A model generated the notes under the pieces. That model was not told the origin of the DNA, searched no databases, and was given only the letters and a program-made list of their open reading frames with translations. A stretch of 64,000 bases of DNA. Source: Lichenostomus cassidix (taxonomy: Eukaryota; Chordata; Aves; Passeriformes; Meliphagidae). The position numbers and the translations under genes are program-made. The stretch lies in the NCBI GenBank assembly GCA_008360975.2, contig CM039183.1:50429350-50493349 (forward strand). The letters run 5' to 3'. Below, one piece after another: positions 38,671 through 50,800 of the stretch. How positions within the stretch are numbered: position 1 is the stretch's first letter; each line of letters starts with the position of its first letter.

Positions 38671-38929
38671 TGTGGCTAGCACAGGTCTCTCTCGTGAGAA
38701 CATTTTGCTGTGTTTTATAAACAAGATAAAGTTTGGATGTTTTTGCAAACAAGGTCTCGAGGTTTGGGCAGTTCAGGCCTGGCCAATTAGGCCTAGGGGG
38801 AGGTTTTTGACTGACCAATCTGGGTGACCTGTGAAAAGTCTATATATATGGAAATCAAAATAATAAAGCTCTCTTTTCTTGCCTGAGAACCTGGGTTTCT
38901 ATTTCTCTGCTAGCAGCTCAACAGCGACA
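38671..38929 (+). mobile_element. Solo LTR, copy 2 of the ~260-bp avian ERV family
   Basis: This 259-bp element starts TGTGGCTAGCACAGG and ends CTCAACAGCGACA. Landmarks match those of the copies at 5262-5524 and 46458-46721: a CCAAT box in GGCCAATTAGGCCTAGGGGG, a second in GACCAATCTGGGTGACC, TATATATA at about 38841-38848, and AATAAA at 38862-38867. GCTAGC hexamers sit near both ends. The upstream CCAAT context carries a substitution (AATTAGG where the other two copies have AATCAGG). Perfect ATAAGC duplications flank it, so its boundaries are exact and it is an independent insertion. Confidence 0.95.
38841..38867 (+). promoter_or_regulatory. LTR 2 TATA box and AATAAA signal
   Basis: TATATATA is followed about 13 bp later by AATAAA. 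With a cap site expected 25-30 bp after the TATA box, the poly(A) signal falls in U3 or at the very start of R, which implies a very short R region. Confidence 0.7.
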
Positions 38930-38935
38930 ATAAGC
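38930..38935. repeat. Target-site duplication, right, of solo LTR 2
   Basis: ATAAGC is identical to 38665-38670 and closes the insertion. Confidence 0.9.
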
Positions 38936-41900
38936 TACATCAATCTTCATGTCGTGTTTCAAAGAAGATGGGAGTGGAACATCTCACCTGGATCACAGAA
39001 GATAAAACGCATTTTTTTTCCTACTCTTCACAAGTAATAATGCCAATGAGCCAAACTTATACAAAGCAACAATCGGTTTGAAACAGAATTTAGTTTCATA
39101 ATTAAAAGTAGAGCTAAAGCTTTGAAAATATCGATCATAAAAAATGAAACTTTTGAACTGCACTATTAAATGACAAATTCTTCTTCATACCCCAAAATCT
39201 GAAGATCTTTGTTCTTAATCCAAATTCAGTTTCCTTTTTTGCAGGTCATGTTCACCTTTGTCTAAATATAAAAGAAGCAGTTCTGCACTGCCTGGTGGGT
39301 TTTTTGTTATTTTTTCCAGTTGCACCTGAAACTCAGATAAGATATAAATAACTTCAGCTACTTTTCAGCTTTCCCTGAAAAACTTACCTACTTTTGCAGA
39401 GCAGTTTATTTGGAAATCTATTACAGTTTAGAAACTCAGAATGAACTACTTAGTGTTACTCTATTGACAGTTATTTTACTGCAGTTATTGGCACTGAGGT
39501 TGAATTCATACTTGTGTATGAATTCTGAAATTCAAATACACGTAAATATGAGAAACTTTTTAGTTATATAAAGAAAAGGCATGTAACTATTCCTCCTCCA
39601 GACCTATCTGTACCAAGACAAGAGGCACCATTTTCCACCAGGGATAATCTGTGCTTAAGAATTAGTCCATTCAAAAGTTCAGTGCATTCAGTGTGTTTTG
39701 TTGTCATGTAGTGAAGATCACGAGAGGGAAAAGTAATTTTATTATCTTCTTGTCACCAGATTTTGAAACTCAGATGCTGTTCTTGTCTTCAGCTGAGCCA
39801 TTAGAGACTACAGGAACACAATGAAGATTGCTTCCTGCATCAGCTATAATGGAGTGTGTGGCAGCACAGCTGGGACAACATATTGAACATTTACAGCAGA
39901 CATTCTGCTGGATTAAGTTTTTATCCTTGATATATGTCTTTGGCCTTCTGTGCTATGTTCAAACATCAAAACAAATAAAGACTTTTACTGATTTCCCACG
40001 AGGTATTTCTAAATTCATGGTGCCCACACTCTAGAGTTGATTATTTTACAGCCCACAGATTTTTGAAAAAAGTCAATATTTTTTTAAGTCTGCATGCTGA
40101 AGAGATGTTACATTCAAGCCAAACACTGTAAGAATGCTCTTTTCTTGATTTATCATTGTCCTACTTTTCATCTTTTCATGCTTGTAGTTATAGCAAAGAT
40201 AATCATATGCAGAGTTAAAAATCACAAAAGTCTTATTCTCTACCTGTATTTAAATAAACTCGTGCTTCTGTTTTCCTGTGTGTGAAATAAATGGTTATAT
40301 ACCTAGTTCTCTAGGAAAGAAAAAATATGGAAACAAAAAATTTTACCAACTTGGGTTGTTAAGAATCTGGAAACATAAACCTCCTTTCATCATTTAGCAT
40401 TTGATGCTACTACATTATTTTTGCCCACCAGGACTCTGAGTTTCTTTTCCAGCCTCAAGAGAACACTGCCACAGAAAAAAAATATTCATGCTTGAGCATA
40501 AAATCAGTATGAATTTTCTAGAGCTCTGAGTCATATAATTCCTCATTCTGTCATGGGGTTACATCTTGCAGGTTACCATGTCCCCATCAACAGGGAGAGC
40601 TGGAAATAGGTGCATAGAGGTTTTTGGAGAGGAAAAGAGGCAAGGATTGCCAGTAGAGACAGAAATAAAAAGTAAATACATACTCTGTAGTTCTGCAGGC
40701 TAAAAAATCTTTAGCTGCAAAAATTAGAAATCTTGTTTTATGTTAATATTCACAGCAATAATTTTAAAAACACTAACTTCAGTTTTTAAAATATAAAACT
40801 ATCTGACTTTTTGTATTTCGTTTATTTTGGGCCACAAATATTCTCAGTTTATTTTTAGCTTCTGGTTGTTTCACCTGTCTAGTCAATATGTATTTCCATG
40901 GTGAATTTACGTTGGAAATCATAGTTCCAAAACAGATAGCAAACAAAAATGTAATATTGTGTCAAAGCAGTGTACACTTGTTTCTCTTCTGATTTGCTGT
41001 CAGCTCTGAACCAACAGAATTTACAAACAAAAATTCCATGAGGCTCTCATAAAATATGGAATACAACTTTTCTTTTTATCAAAACTTTTGAAAGATGTTA
41101 TTTCCACCCCTCAATAAAACCAAAGAATAAAAGAACAGCAGCAATGAAATTATAAAAATAGGTTTTACATCTGCTTTTTTTATATCTAATCTAATATTCT
41201 AAAATAACATCAGGCTACCTTTGCGTAGGCTTTTCTTAATTAAATAATAATGTATATTTCTTTAATACTCTGCACTCTACCTTATTTTCTGGTAGAATTT
41301 AATCAGATTCAGTAGAATTATTAAACAACTTCCCTATTCTCTATTTCAAATTGTCATTTAATTTCTATTGTGCCAGAAGATCCTGGCTTCACTGAATCAT
41401 TGAGAATAATAGCTTCCAAAACCTTTAAACTTCTCCTACCATTCTGTGGATTAACAAGGAAATACATGGATCAAATGCCTAGTAATACCTCTGTGTATTG
41501 TCTTTAGACTTTTATATAGCTTTTATTTTAGATGGCATATGGCATATAATTTAATATCTTTACATAGATATAAAGGAAATTATTTCTTTTGGGAGTTCCT
41601 TGAAAACACTGAGAAAAAGTTAGTTAATAATTGATTGCAAAGACAATGTAAATCAATATTCTGTATTTAAAATTAAGAATGGTCCCAGCACAGTTATTCA
41701 ATTTGCTGCTTTATCTCAATGAAAGCTTATGTATCTATTTTAAAGTATCTAAATTAAGATTAAAATAAGGTTTCATTTTCTCTGACCAGGTTGTCTTTGA
41801 GACATTATATCACTAGACTAAAAAAAAATTTTTCACCTTTAGAAACAGATTAAAATATTATAAACTAATATTTCAAAACACAGCTAAGGACAGATATGTA

Positions 41901-44900
41901 TTATAAACTAGATGATTCTTGGTTACTTTACAAAAGAAAAAAATAGTTGCAGTGAAGATCTTTATCTCTGTTTTATCATGAACATTTGTAAGCATCAGTT
42001 TGGATTCACAGAACATCAAATTGCAGTAGAATAGTTTTTAAAAGGAATTTTACAATTACGCTTAACAGAGTAAGAAGATGAGTTATAAGTTCAGTTTAAG
42101 GATTTTTGACACACATTTTGTCACTGAAACCTGGCTTTATCTATTCACAGACTCCCCATGAAACGACCTGCACTGAACCAAAGTTTAAAAGAAAAATGCA
42201 TTCAGGCCTAGTGCAAATTCCCAAGACTCAGCCACTCAACCAGACACAGCAACTCTATTCAATTTCTTTCCATGCAGGGGTTACTCCAGCCAAACAAATA
42301 ACTTCTCTTCTGGAATTGAATCCTGGCAGCTCAATTTGAGAGAAAAAAATATTTTTGTGGAATAATGTTTTTCTATATTAGGCTGGTTGCTATGAAAGGT
42401 TATTCATGAAGTGCAATTATCTTGATATGAGTGACACTCAGACCAGGAGATGTGAGGTACCATATGGAGAGGTTTTTCTGAGGTGGAGGCTGGGTTACAT
42501 CTGATGGAATCTGGTTTAACCCAAGTTATTTAGCCCGACATATACTCCACATCAAGCTCTCAGCCAAGCAGGAGCAGAACAAGTGAGTGCAACACTCAGG
42601 AACAGTCTCTGAGTTACAAAACAGAAATATTGGAAGGGGTTCATAACTCTTCAGACTAACAATAAATAAAAAGTAATCTTCTCCACTCTTGCAAAAGGAG
42701 CCATTCTTAGGTGCAAATTTACTATTGATGCCTTCAAACTGTTCTACTGTGGAAGACAAGCACTTAGCACTCTAAAATTGAGCAGCACTGCAAAGTTCAG
42801 TAGCATCTGCCATTTTGGCCAGGAAAGGAAGGTGAAGGGTTGATATTTGGTTTTTGTCTTAACATTATCACCCAAAGAACAAGGAGAGCATTTTTACTTT
42901 GGAAAAGAGACTAGACAAAATGACATTCTGCATTCCAATCCTTAGCCATGAGAAACTATGCTAGTTTGAAATTCTTTCTTGTCTAAAATGTTTGTCCCCT
43001 TGGTCCACTCGTAACTGCACATTAATTCTGGACTGAAATTTACCCTTTAACAAGCTGAATGATTAAGGCTGCAGAGGGAAGGGGAAATTATGAGTCATTC
43101 TATAAAAATATAACCTGAACTAAAAAAATATATTTGAAAGTCTGTGAAAAATTCTAGCTAAAATAGCATTGACTGTAAAAAAGTCTCTTTTTGAAAAGCT
43201 GAAAAACCACTTGAGAAATTCTCAATGGTCTGGGTCTATCTCTGTGTACATTTATTACAAAATCTCAGTAACTAAAACGCCCAGACTAAACTGAATTTTA
43301 ATTATCCATAGAGTTTTCTGAGAAAGTTAGAGGGAGAAAAGGGTGGAAGGAATAGACACTTCCACACTCTGATAATACTGGCAACTGAAATAGTTTTTGA
43401 AAATATTTTTTGGGTTAGAGAAGACACACTTGTTACGTCTAATGCTCCCCATGTTTCTCTAGCAATAAAATAACAATAAAATAACAACATTGTCATATCA
43501 CAAATTAGACACCTATCACAAGAATGAGACCATAAGCATGAAATAAATAAATTCAAAAATTACCTATACTTCAAATTTAGACTTGCTTCTTGTTAAAGAA
43601 TGCAATGGAGAGGAAAAAGATATGTTGACAAGTATTTTTGTCACTAATTCACAATTCAAGGACTAGGCAAAATAAATATGTATTTTTATTACCAACAGAA
43701 TATAAGAATAAGGATGCAGTCAGTTACTAATTGCTCTCCTTTTAAGTGACTGCATTTATGGATGTCACTGCTAATTTTCATGCCATAATTTAGTCATTTT
43801 CATTGGTTTTCTGAGTGAACTTTAAAAGTTTGTTTAGTTATTTTGGGTTTGTCTCCTTTTTTCAAAACAGCTCATTTTATTAAAATAGTTCATTTTTTCC
43901 TCAATTAACCATTGTTCACTTGTTCACATTCCAAAGCAAGCAATAGAAAGTACATGATGATACCAGTGCACAAGACTTTACAAATACAAGCTCAATATTC
44001 TTTTAAAAACAACCAGATTAGTATGACAGTAAGTGACATATTGTAATTGCAGCTTTCATCTATAAAAATTAACTTGGAGAAAAGCATTTGTAATCATGAG
44101 AGTGAATAAATGAAGAAGACGTTCTTTACACCTTGGAGTTTTTAAGACTTGTACTGATACCAGAAAGATGTTTTCTCACTGCATATAGAGATTAATTTGA
44201 GTGGCTTCTGTTTCCAAGACCTTTGAAGAATATAAGAAGAGATGCAACATGTGGATTCTTCTAGCACTCCCCTCCACAGACCCTAGCTCAGATGTACAAT
44301 GAAGGGAGAACTTTAACATCACAACAAAGACAGAAAGAGGTTCCTAATGAAAGAGTTATGAATTCGTATCCTAGTATTTCAGTAACACATGAGGAGTTAC
44401 CTCTTATCTAAAGTGAAATAGATAAATATGTTTTCTTTTCCTACCAGTTCCGCACTCCACCTTCAGTGCCAAATAATTACATTGTAAATACTAAACTCTA
44501 TTCACGACATAAATTACTTAATTCTATTTTTTTCCTAAGAAACTGATTACATGGTCAGAAAAAAACCCTTAAAAATCTGTATCTCTGCCAATTTTTCCAT
44601 TCCTGGAGAAGTACACAGCACCCTTCCAGTACTGCTGGAAGAAAGAACAATGCACTTGCTGTATTTTCACCAGGTCTGCCTGCCCCCCCGGGTCACCATG
44701 CTGCTACTATGACCCTCTGGCCATCTGTACTACTGACTTTTTCGGTTCTCACATCATAATGCCCCATGACAGGAAAGGAACTGTGAGAGCACAAACCTAG
44801 ATATTTTTTGGATGGCAGTGGGAAAAATCACTAGGCCACAATTTTTGTCTGTGTGTGTATGCATACACTGACATTAAACCATCCTTTTCCATCTATTTTC

Positions 44901-45799
44901 AATAAATAAATAACTAACCAAATAAAAATTAGTTGGTTGATTCCATCAGCTATTCACTGATTCTAGTAGCAACCATTTTGAGTAAAGGGACGAAGAGAAC
45001 TGAAAACAATCAGCACTGCAGTTGAAAGTAAAACAAATGCAGCAATAGTTAAGCAGGTGCTCTCAGAGAAGTAGCTATAGGCAGAAACAGGTCTAGAAAC
45101 CTCAGAGTATCAGGTTCTTGTTTTGGCCAACAAAGGGCAGTGAATGAAAAAGCATTTTAAAACAAAGCAATATAAGGAGTGAATCAGCTTGCTGCAAAGC
45201 AGTGTCTTTTTCATACCTGTTTAGATAACTTACCAGCCATCATCACAACAACTTCTGTGAAAAGTGCAGGCAGACCTAAGGCAGTTATGCCTGTGCCAAC
45301 TTCAGACCCAGCCACAGAAACAAGAAGAGCTTAGATAATAAATTATACCCAATTTAGAGGGCTGTGACAGGTTTCCTGTGGTTTATGGGATTTTTAAGTA
45401 AAGCCACCTACCCTGCTACATTCAATAATACACCAGGGAGGTGCACCATGTGTGAGGTTTGTCTCATTTCCTACAGTTTTAGGTAAGAAATGTCTAGCTG
45501 TTGTCTATTTGCCAGAATTTATGTCTAATTTGTACCAAGTGAAGTGCAAAATACAGATGAAGACACTTATTCATAACATGCAAAACAGGCAACACTGGAA
45601 ACAAGTATTCCTACAGGAGAAACAACAGAGGGACATGCAAACTACAAATCTATCTAATCCCATCTAGATAACAATGCAAGAAAAGATCAGACTAGGTGGG
45701 CCTTTATCAAAGAGACCTTCTAGTACTTCGCTTTGAACTTGCCATTCCCTGTGTTATGACACCAAGCAGTAAAAACTGGGTAGATAGTGGTGCCACTGT
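38936..45799. other. AT-rich unique sequence, no gene seen
   Basis: ORFs do not exceed 84 codons. The stretch 44590-44790 is GC-richer, with a C7 run near 44683-44690, and is unassigned. An AATAAATAAATAA microrepeat is near 44900. No CR1 or LTR was recognised between the second and third solo LTRs. Confidence 0.6.
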
Positions 45800-45816
45800 G
45801 TATATACTATATATAT

Positions 45817-45847
<31 letters not shown>

Positions 45848-45850
45848 TAA
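45800..45850. repeat. TA-rich dinucleotide repeat
   Basis: About 50 bp of nearly pure alternating TA, interrupted by a C and by a short T run. The two arms are self-complementary and could extrude as a hairpin. It is a likely site of polymorphism. Confidence 0.95.
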
Positions 45851-46451
45851 TGGTTTCTCATGAAATCAAATGTTGACACATTAAAACTGCAGCCAAGTTT
45901 GTAGATTGTAAATACAAAGAAGAGAGCACAGGTGAGTAAAATCTAGGTAATGGGGTTTGCAGTTACATGGATCACCCTTAGCAGATTAGCTCAGTTTCAA
46001 AACTGAAGGAAGACATACAGAACAGGAGAGAAATAATAAAACTTCATGGGAAGACAAATGACAATACTGCTCCAAGTGGAGTGGTCTTTAAGGGAGGTGG
46101 GGATGCCCCAAGCACCTTTTAAGGACTTAGCAATGACCAATTTACTAAGAATTAGCTGCACAAAAGATAGGGAGCTACTCTGCTAAAATCTTCCCATTCT
46201 GCAAGGTGATCAAGTTTGAAGACCATACTGAAGCTGGTTCTCTCTGCCACTTTAACTTTTAAGCACCTTATTTTGTTACTTATTTCTACTCTGTTTAGTT
46301 GAATAACATCTGAAACTGTAATGTAACCCTCTTCAGAAGTTTTTATTTGACTTCCCCTGTGATTGATGTTCCTGCAAGTTGTTTTTCTCCTGCTCTAGTC
46401 TTTAAAATTCTATTACTTATTCTTTCTAAAACTGCTGAAATTTTAGCAGTG
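45851..46451. other. Unique sequence, nothing recognised
   Basis: No ORF, transposon or RNA gene stands out in this 600-bp interval before solo LTR 3. Confidence 0.6.
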
Positions 46452-46457
46452 GTACTG
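46452..46457. repeat. Target-site duplication, left, of solo LTR 3
   Basis: GTACTG directly precedes the LTR and recurs exactly at 46722-46727. Confidence 0.9.
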
Positions 46458-46721
46458 TGTGGCTAGCACAGGTTTTTCCCATGGGAATTCTTCTTGTGTT
46501 TTATAAATAAAGATAAAGTTTGGATGTTATTGGAACAGTGTCCCAGAACTTGGACAGTGCAGACCTGGCCAATCAGGCCTGGGGGAAAGCTTCTGACTGA
46601 CCAATCTGGGTGACTTTTGAGAACTCTATATATATGATGAAATCAAAACAATAAAGATCATTTCCTTCTTGCCACTGAGAACTGGTGCCTTCATTACTCT
46701 GCTAGCTGCTCAACAGCGACA
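46458..46721 (+). mobile_element. Solo LTR, copy 3 of the ~260-bp avian ERV family
   Basis: This 264-bp element starts TGTGGCTAGCACAGG and ends CTCAACAGCGACA, identical at both termini to copy 2. It has CCAAT boxes in GGCCAATCAGGCCTGGGGG and GACCAATCTGGGTGAC, a TATATATAT box at 46627-46635 and AATAAA at 46650-46655. It differs from copies 1 and 2 by scattered substitutions and small indels, for example an extra ATGA after the TATA box. Perfect GTACTG repeats flank it. Copies 2 and 3 lie in the same orientation 7.5 kb apart, but each has its own duplication, so they are not the two ends of one provirus. Confidence 0.95.
46627..46655 (+). promoter_or_regulatory. LTR 3 TATA box and AATAAA signal
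   Basis: The TATA box and poly(A) signal have the same close spacing as in the other copies, about 14 bp apart. Confidence 0.7.
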
Positions 46722-46727
46722 GTACTG
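46722..46727. repeat. Target-site duplication, right, of solo LTR 3
   Basis: GTACTG is identical to 46452-46457 and closes the insertion. Confidence 0.9.
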
Positions 46728-47740
46728 TTTCTTCTAATTTCCCTTTTTAAAATTTCAGAGAATTTTTCCCTTATTCTGGCATGTTTTCCACCTTTGTTTT
46801 GGAGTATTTCCAAATGTTTTATACACTCAAGTATCAAAGTACCTTACTTGGTCCAGATGGTTTCACAAGCTCGTTATTTAAATTTATTCAGGCTTGTTCT
46901 TCCAAAATTTAAACTTTAGTTACAAATCTAGTTTTGCTTACTGTTTTACTTAAAATAAACCTTCTTGTAATGGTGTTTTTCCAACATTACTGTATATCAT
47001 CAATCCACTGTCATTTCTTCATTTCTTCCCAATGCTCGAGTACAAATACCGTCATCTGTTCTGACTGATTTGGGGACTATTTGATACAGAAAACTTGCAC
47101 ATCTGGGAATTACTGCCCACCAGCACTTCTGTTCTCATTCATTTATCAAGATCTATCTGGGAAATGAATATGTCACAGAATAATGCTGTCCCTGATCTCA
47201 TAGACTTAATTATCCACTACACTTCTACCCATCTATAGAAGACATACAGAATTAAACCTAAAGCTCAGGGGAAGGGCAGCTTTTTCATCCTTCTCTAAAA
47301 CATTTTGCTCCCAACAGATCCTATTTAATCCATGCTTTCATTTTTTCCTCTCTTTGCCATACTTTAAATCATTCGTGTATAATGGAACATCCACTCTCTT
47401 ACATTTCCCCTTTCCAGGCAGCAGTAGAATATAATCTTCAACACTTTAGTTCCAGGCACAGTTTTTAGTCAGCTCAGCTCTCAAAAATTTGGAGAGATAG
47501 AAGCACTTGCCAGACTACATTAGACTTTTACTGCCAGGTAATAATTTTCTAATTAATGAAAACTAACAAATGGATTAGTCCATATCTTACACTGTACATG
47601 ATTTTATCTGAATCAGGGGACAGGGCTGTGTGGAGGATGTTTGAGATTTTTCTCCAAATTAAAGGCTACAGTCTGTCCAATAAAATCAAGACATGGAACC
47701 TAGTAAAATGATTCAATGAGAGCATGTAAACTACATAAAT
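46728..47740. other. Unique sequence, nothing recognised
   Basis: No ORF of 60 codons or more occurs here and no repeat was identified. Confidence 0.65.
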
Positions 47741-47822
47741 TATAGACTGGTTTAGGTTGGAAGGGATTTACAGAATCATCTAGTGCCATCACCCCTGCCA
47801 TGGTCAAGGACGCCTTCCACTA
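47741..47822 (-). mobile_element. CR1 LINE 3' tip, severely 5'-truncated
   Basis: Read on the plus strand, GACTGGTTTAGGTTGGAAGGG, then a CAGAATCATCTAGTGCCATCA block and CCCTGCCATGGTCAAGGACG, then CCTTCCACTA, follow the antisense CR1 3' end in order. The terminal octamers are eroded to TATAGA. Only about 80 bp remain. Confidence 0.88.
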
Positions 47823-50800
47823 AAAAGTGTAAAAATCAAAATATTTTACACAGTCTAAGCTCTTCACATAAATTGAAGAATCATAAATTTAATTTTGGTC
47901 ATCACTAGTTGTATGGAATTTAATATAGCCCCTTAAGGAAATGCTCTCTCAATCAAGATGGCCAGAGTAAGAAGATTATCTGTTTAAGTTCATTGAAGGG
48001 AAATGTAGAACTAGAGGATGGGGGACAATAAACATAAAATGAATATCTGAATGTGACTTCCTTAAGTATTTAAGTGGATATTTCTGATGCAATCTTCCAA
48101 TCAGTATGTTTGATTTCATGAATGATGCTCTTATGGAACTATTTTGTCTGTTGTTTTTAAGATCACAATATTTCCAGCACTATTATAATGATAGCCCTTA
48201 ATCATACCTTAATCATACCTTAATGATACCATAATCAATAATCCTTTGATTTTGTCATTTTATTTACTGCAAAGAAGATTTCAGTTTGCAGCTGAAATTG
48301 TTCTTGGTATTTATGGATACATTTCTGGTTTGTTTTTTAAATATTTTAAATTTAATTTCCACTTCTGTTATTCCCCACATCAAACTACAACAGAATACTT
48401 ATGCAGTAGCAAGGTTACCTATCCCATTTTCTTGAAAATACTCCAATTGATTGTCCTACAGCTTCCTGGTATTTGAAAAAGCAGTTGTTTGCAAGATATA
48501 GTGACCTAATTTCCCTTATTGGCTTTCAACTATAACAGTCTTTGACATGATTCACCAAATTTACAGTGAAACTGTAAATGAATTTACCCTCACTTCACTG
48601 ATTATGGCTGGATATTAGAAAACAGCACTGCTTTTTCTCCAGCATGTTGAAAAATTTTTAGTTTAAATATCAGAATTTTGAAAGGGGTAAAAGTAGTTTT
48701 AAAAAATGGTCACATGCCTCAATGGACCTTTTCACAAAGGTATACTGTATTTTGGTTTTACACACAAGTCAAATCTGCTTACAAATTGTTTCGCTTTCTA
48801 TGGTGGTAGCTAAAGTCTCAGCAATGATTATATCTGTAAAACAGTCCTGGTTTCCTTGTGGGTTTTATTTTTCTTCAGCAGTCCCTAATTTTCCATTTGA
48901 TTCATCTTCTATAGTTGCATATAAATTTTGATTTTTTTTTTAATACGTTAGAATATCTTTTGTAATTTAAAGTAAAACACCTTATATAAAAGCATTTACA
49001 TAGACAAGGCTCATGTAGGATCTATTTGCAAACAATTTTCACAGTGTACAAATCTTTTTTATACAAAAGTAAATTTTGGCAGTTGAGTGGGTAGAAATAT
49101 CTAGAAAATAAATGGATCTCACAAGCTTTTAAGTGGCTTTATACATAGTGATATTTTTCAGGGTGCTTCTGCACACATCTCATTTCTATGCAAGTGAAGC
49201 AAGGACTGGAGGATTGTGTCCTACCTAGTGTTGTTAGCATAATTGCCTTCAGTAAATCAGATTACTTGCTCCCTTTGCAAAGGAATACCCATTATCCAAA
49301 TGTTTCTAATTAATGCAAGACATGTCACTGCTAATATAAGGTCCAGAGGAAAAAAAACCTCATCAAAAAACACTCAACTAAAAAATGCACCGAGAATTTT
49401 ACTTTACTCACCGAGAGTGACAAAGTCCAGAATGTATATTCAAAAGTCATTTGGTACAGGTCCAAGCCTCTTACAACTAATTTGAAAGACATTCATCTCT
49501 GATGCTTCAATGACAGACAATTCTAAAATATCTCTTTGTCCAGAAATAACCTAGTCAGTGTCTGGTTGACTCTATGAAGGGAGAGAAATAAAAGAACCTG
49601 TGCTAGAAAGTACTTGACCTGGATATTAGGTTAATATTGCATCCCTGTCAAGAACTTAGCCAAATAATGTGTCATTTTATGATAACTGTAAACCAAAAGC
49701 TGTTTTATTTTTTAACTCATGTTCACAATTTTTGCATTTAATGAATCTTCAGACTTCAGTAAAATCGGGGTTTTTTTCAATTTGAAATCAAGCATTTTAG
49801 TATAGATGTAAATAATTTTAAAGTCTACGAAATCAAAATTAATTTATAAATTACATTACTGTGTCAGTAAAAGTAGTGGACTGCTCTGTTTATCTATAGT
49901 GAGTTTTCTATTCGTCTATTTCAACTTTTTATTATTTGCTTGTTTTATTAGGTAGCTAATTGGTGCTTTGATAGGAAGCTGCAAAGAAAAGAGAACTGTC
50001 AAGATGTATCATCCTAGGGAGTTTTACTTGAAAAAAAAGGCTGTGTTACGTGTTTAAAGTAAGACTTCTTAAATCGGCAGTAGCTAGGATTTGAAGATTA
50101 ATGTTGGTTGTGATATTTTATTACCATGTTGTTTTCTTGCACTGTGACAAAAGAAAAACAAATAGTGTATATTTACACATGATCTAAATTTGTTCATGAC
50201 TAATCATCCAATAATGTATCTGAGAAAAGGGTAATAGTTTGTACTGCCTTACAGAAATGTTGCATTGCAAAGCTAACAAGAAAAGAAAGTTCATCCATTA
50301 TATAGGAAAACTGATTGTAATTCCTCCTTATACTTCAAATGCAGGAAGGTCAAACTACACACAGTACTTAAATGCAATGTCATGTATTATTTCAGAAAAA
50401 ATTGAAATGTTTAACATGAATAAAACAGGTTTTTGCCCTTATGGGCAAGAAGAAGCTATCACATATTGTTACTGTCAAAATTCAATGCATAAGAAAAATA
50501 CTTTGTTCAATTTAAACAGACTGAAATACAGTGGTTAGATTTCCTCTTCTCTTCCCTCAAAGCAAAACACTGCATTTCTTATCCATATGTCCCCTCTGGT
50601 TTAGGTAAGGATTCTGTATGCGAAGTAACTGAACTTAAGAAGATGTCTCCAATTTCATTGGCTGTGTTGTGATAGCAAGGAAATTTGATAGCATGTGAAA
50701 GCCCTTGTTAAATTCACCATGCATTTCCTATTCTCCATGCCCTATCCACCCTTACAGTCTGTCTACCCTTTAGCATGATTTTTTTTCCTTTGACTCTTAA

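Noticed and set aside
38671..46721. Copies 2 and 3 of the LTR as the two ends of one provirus
   Set aside because: They are in the same orientation 7.5 kb apart, but each has its own different and perfect 6-bp duplication, and no retroviral genes were recognised between them.
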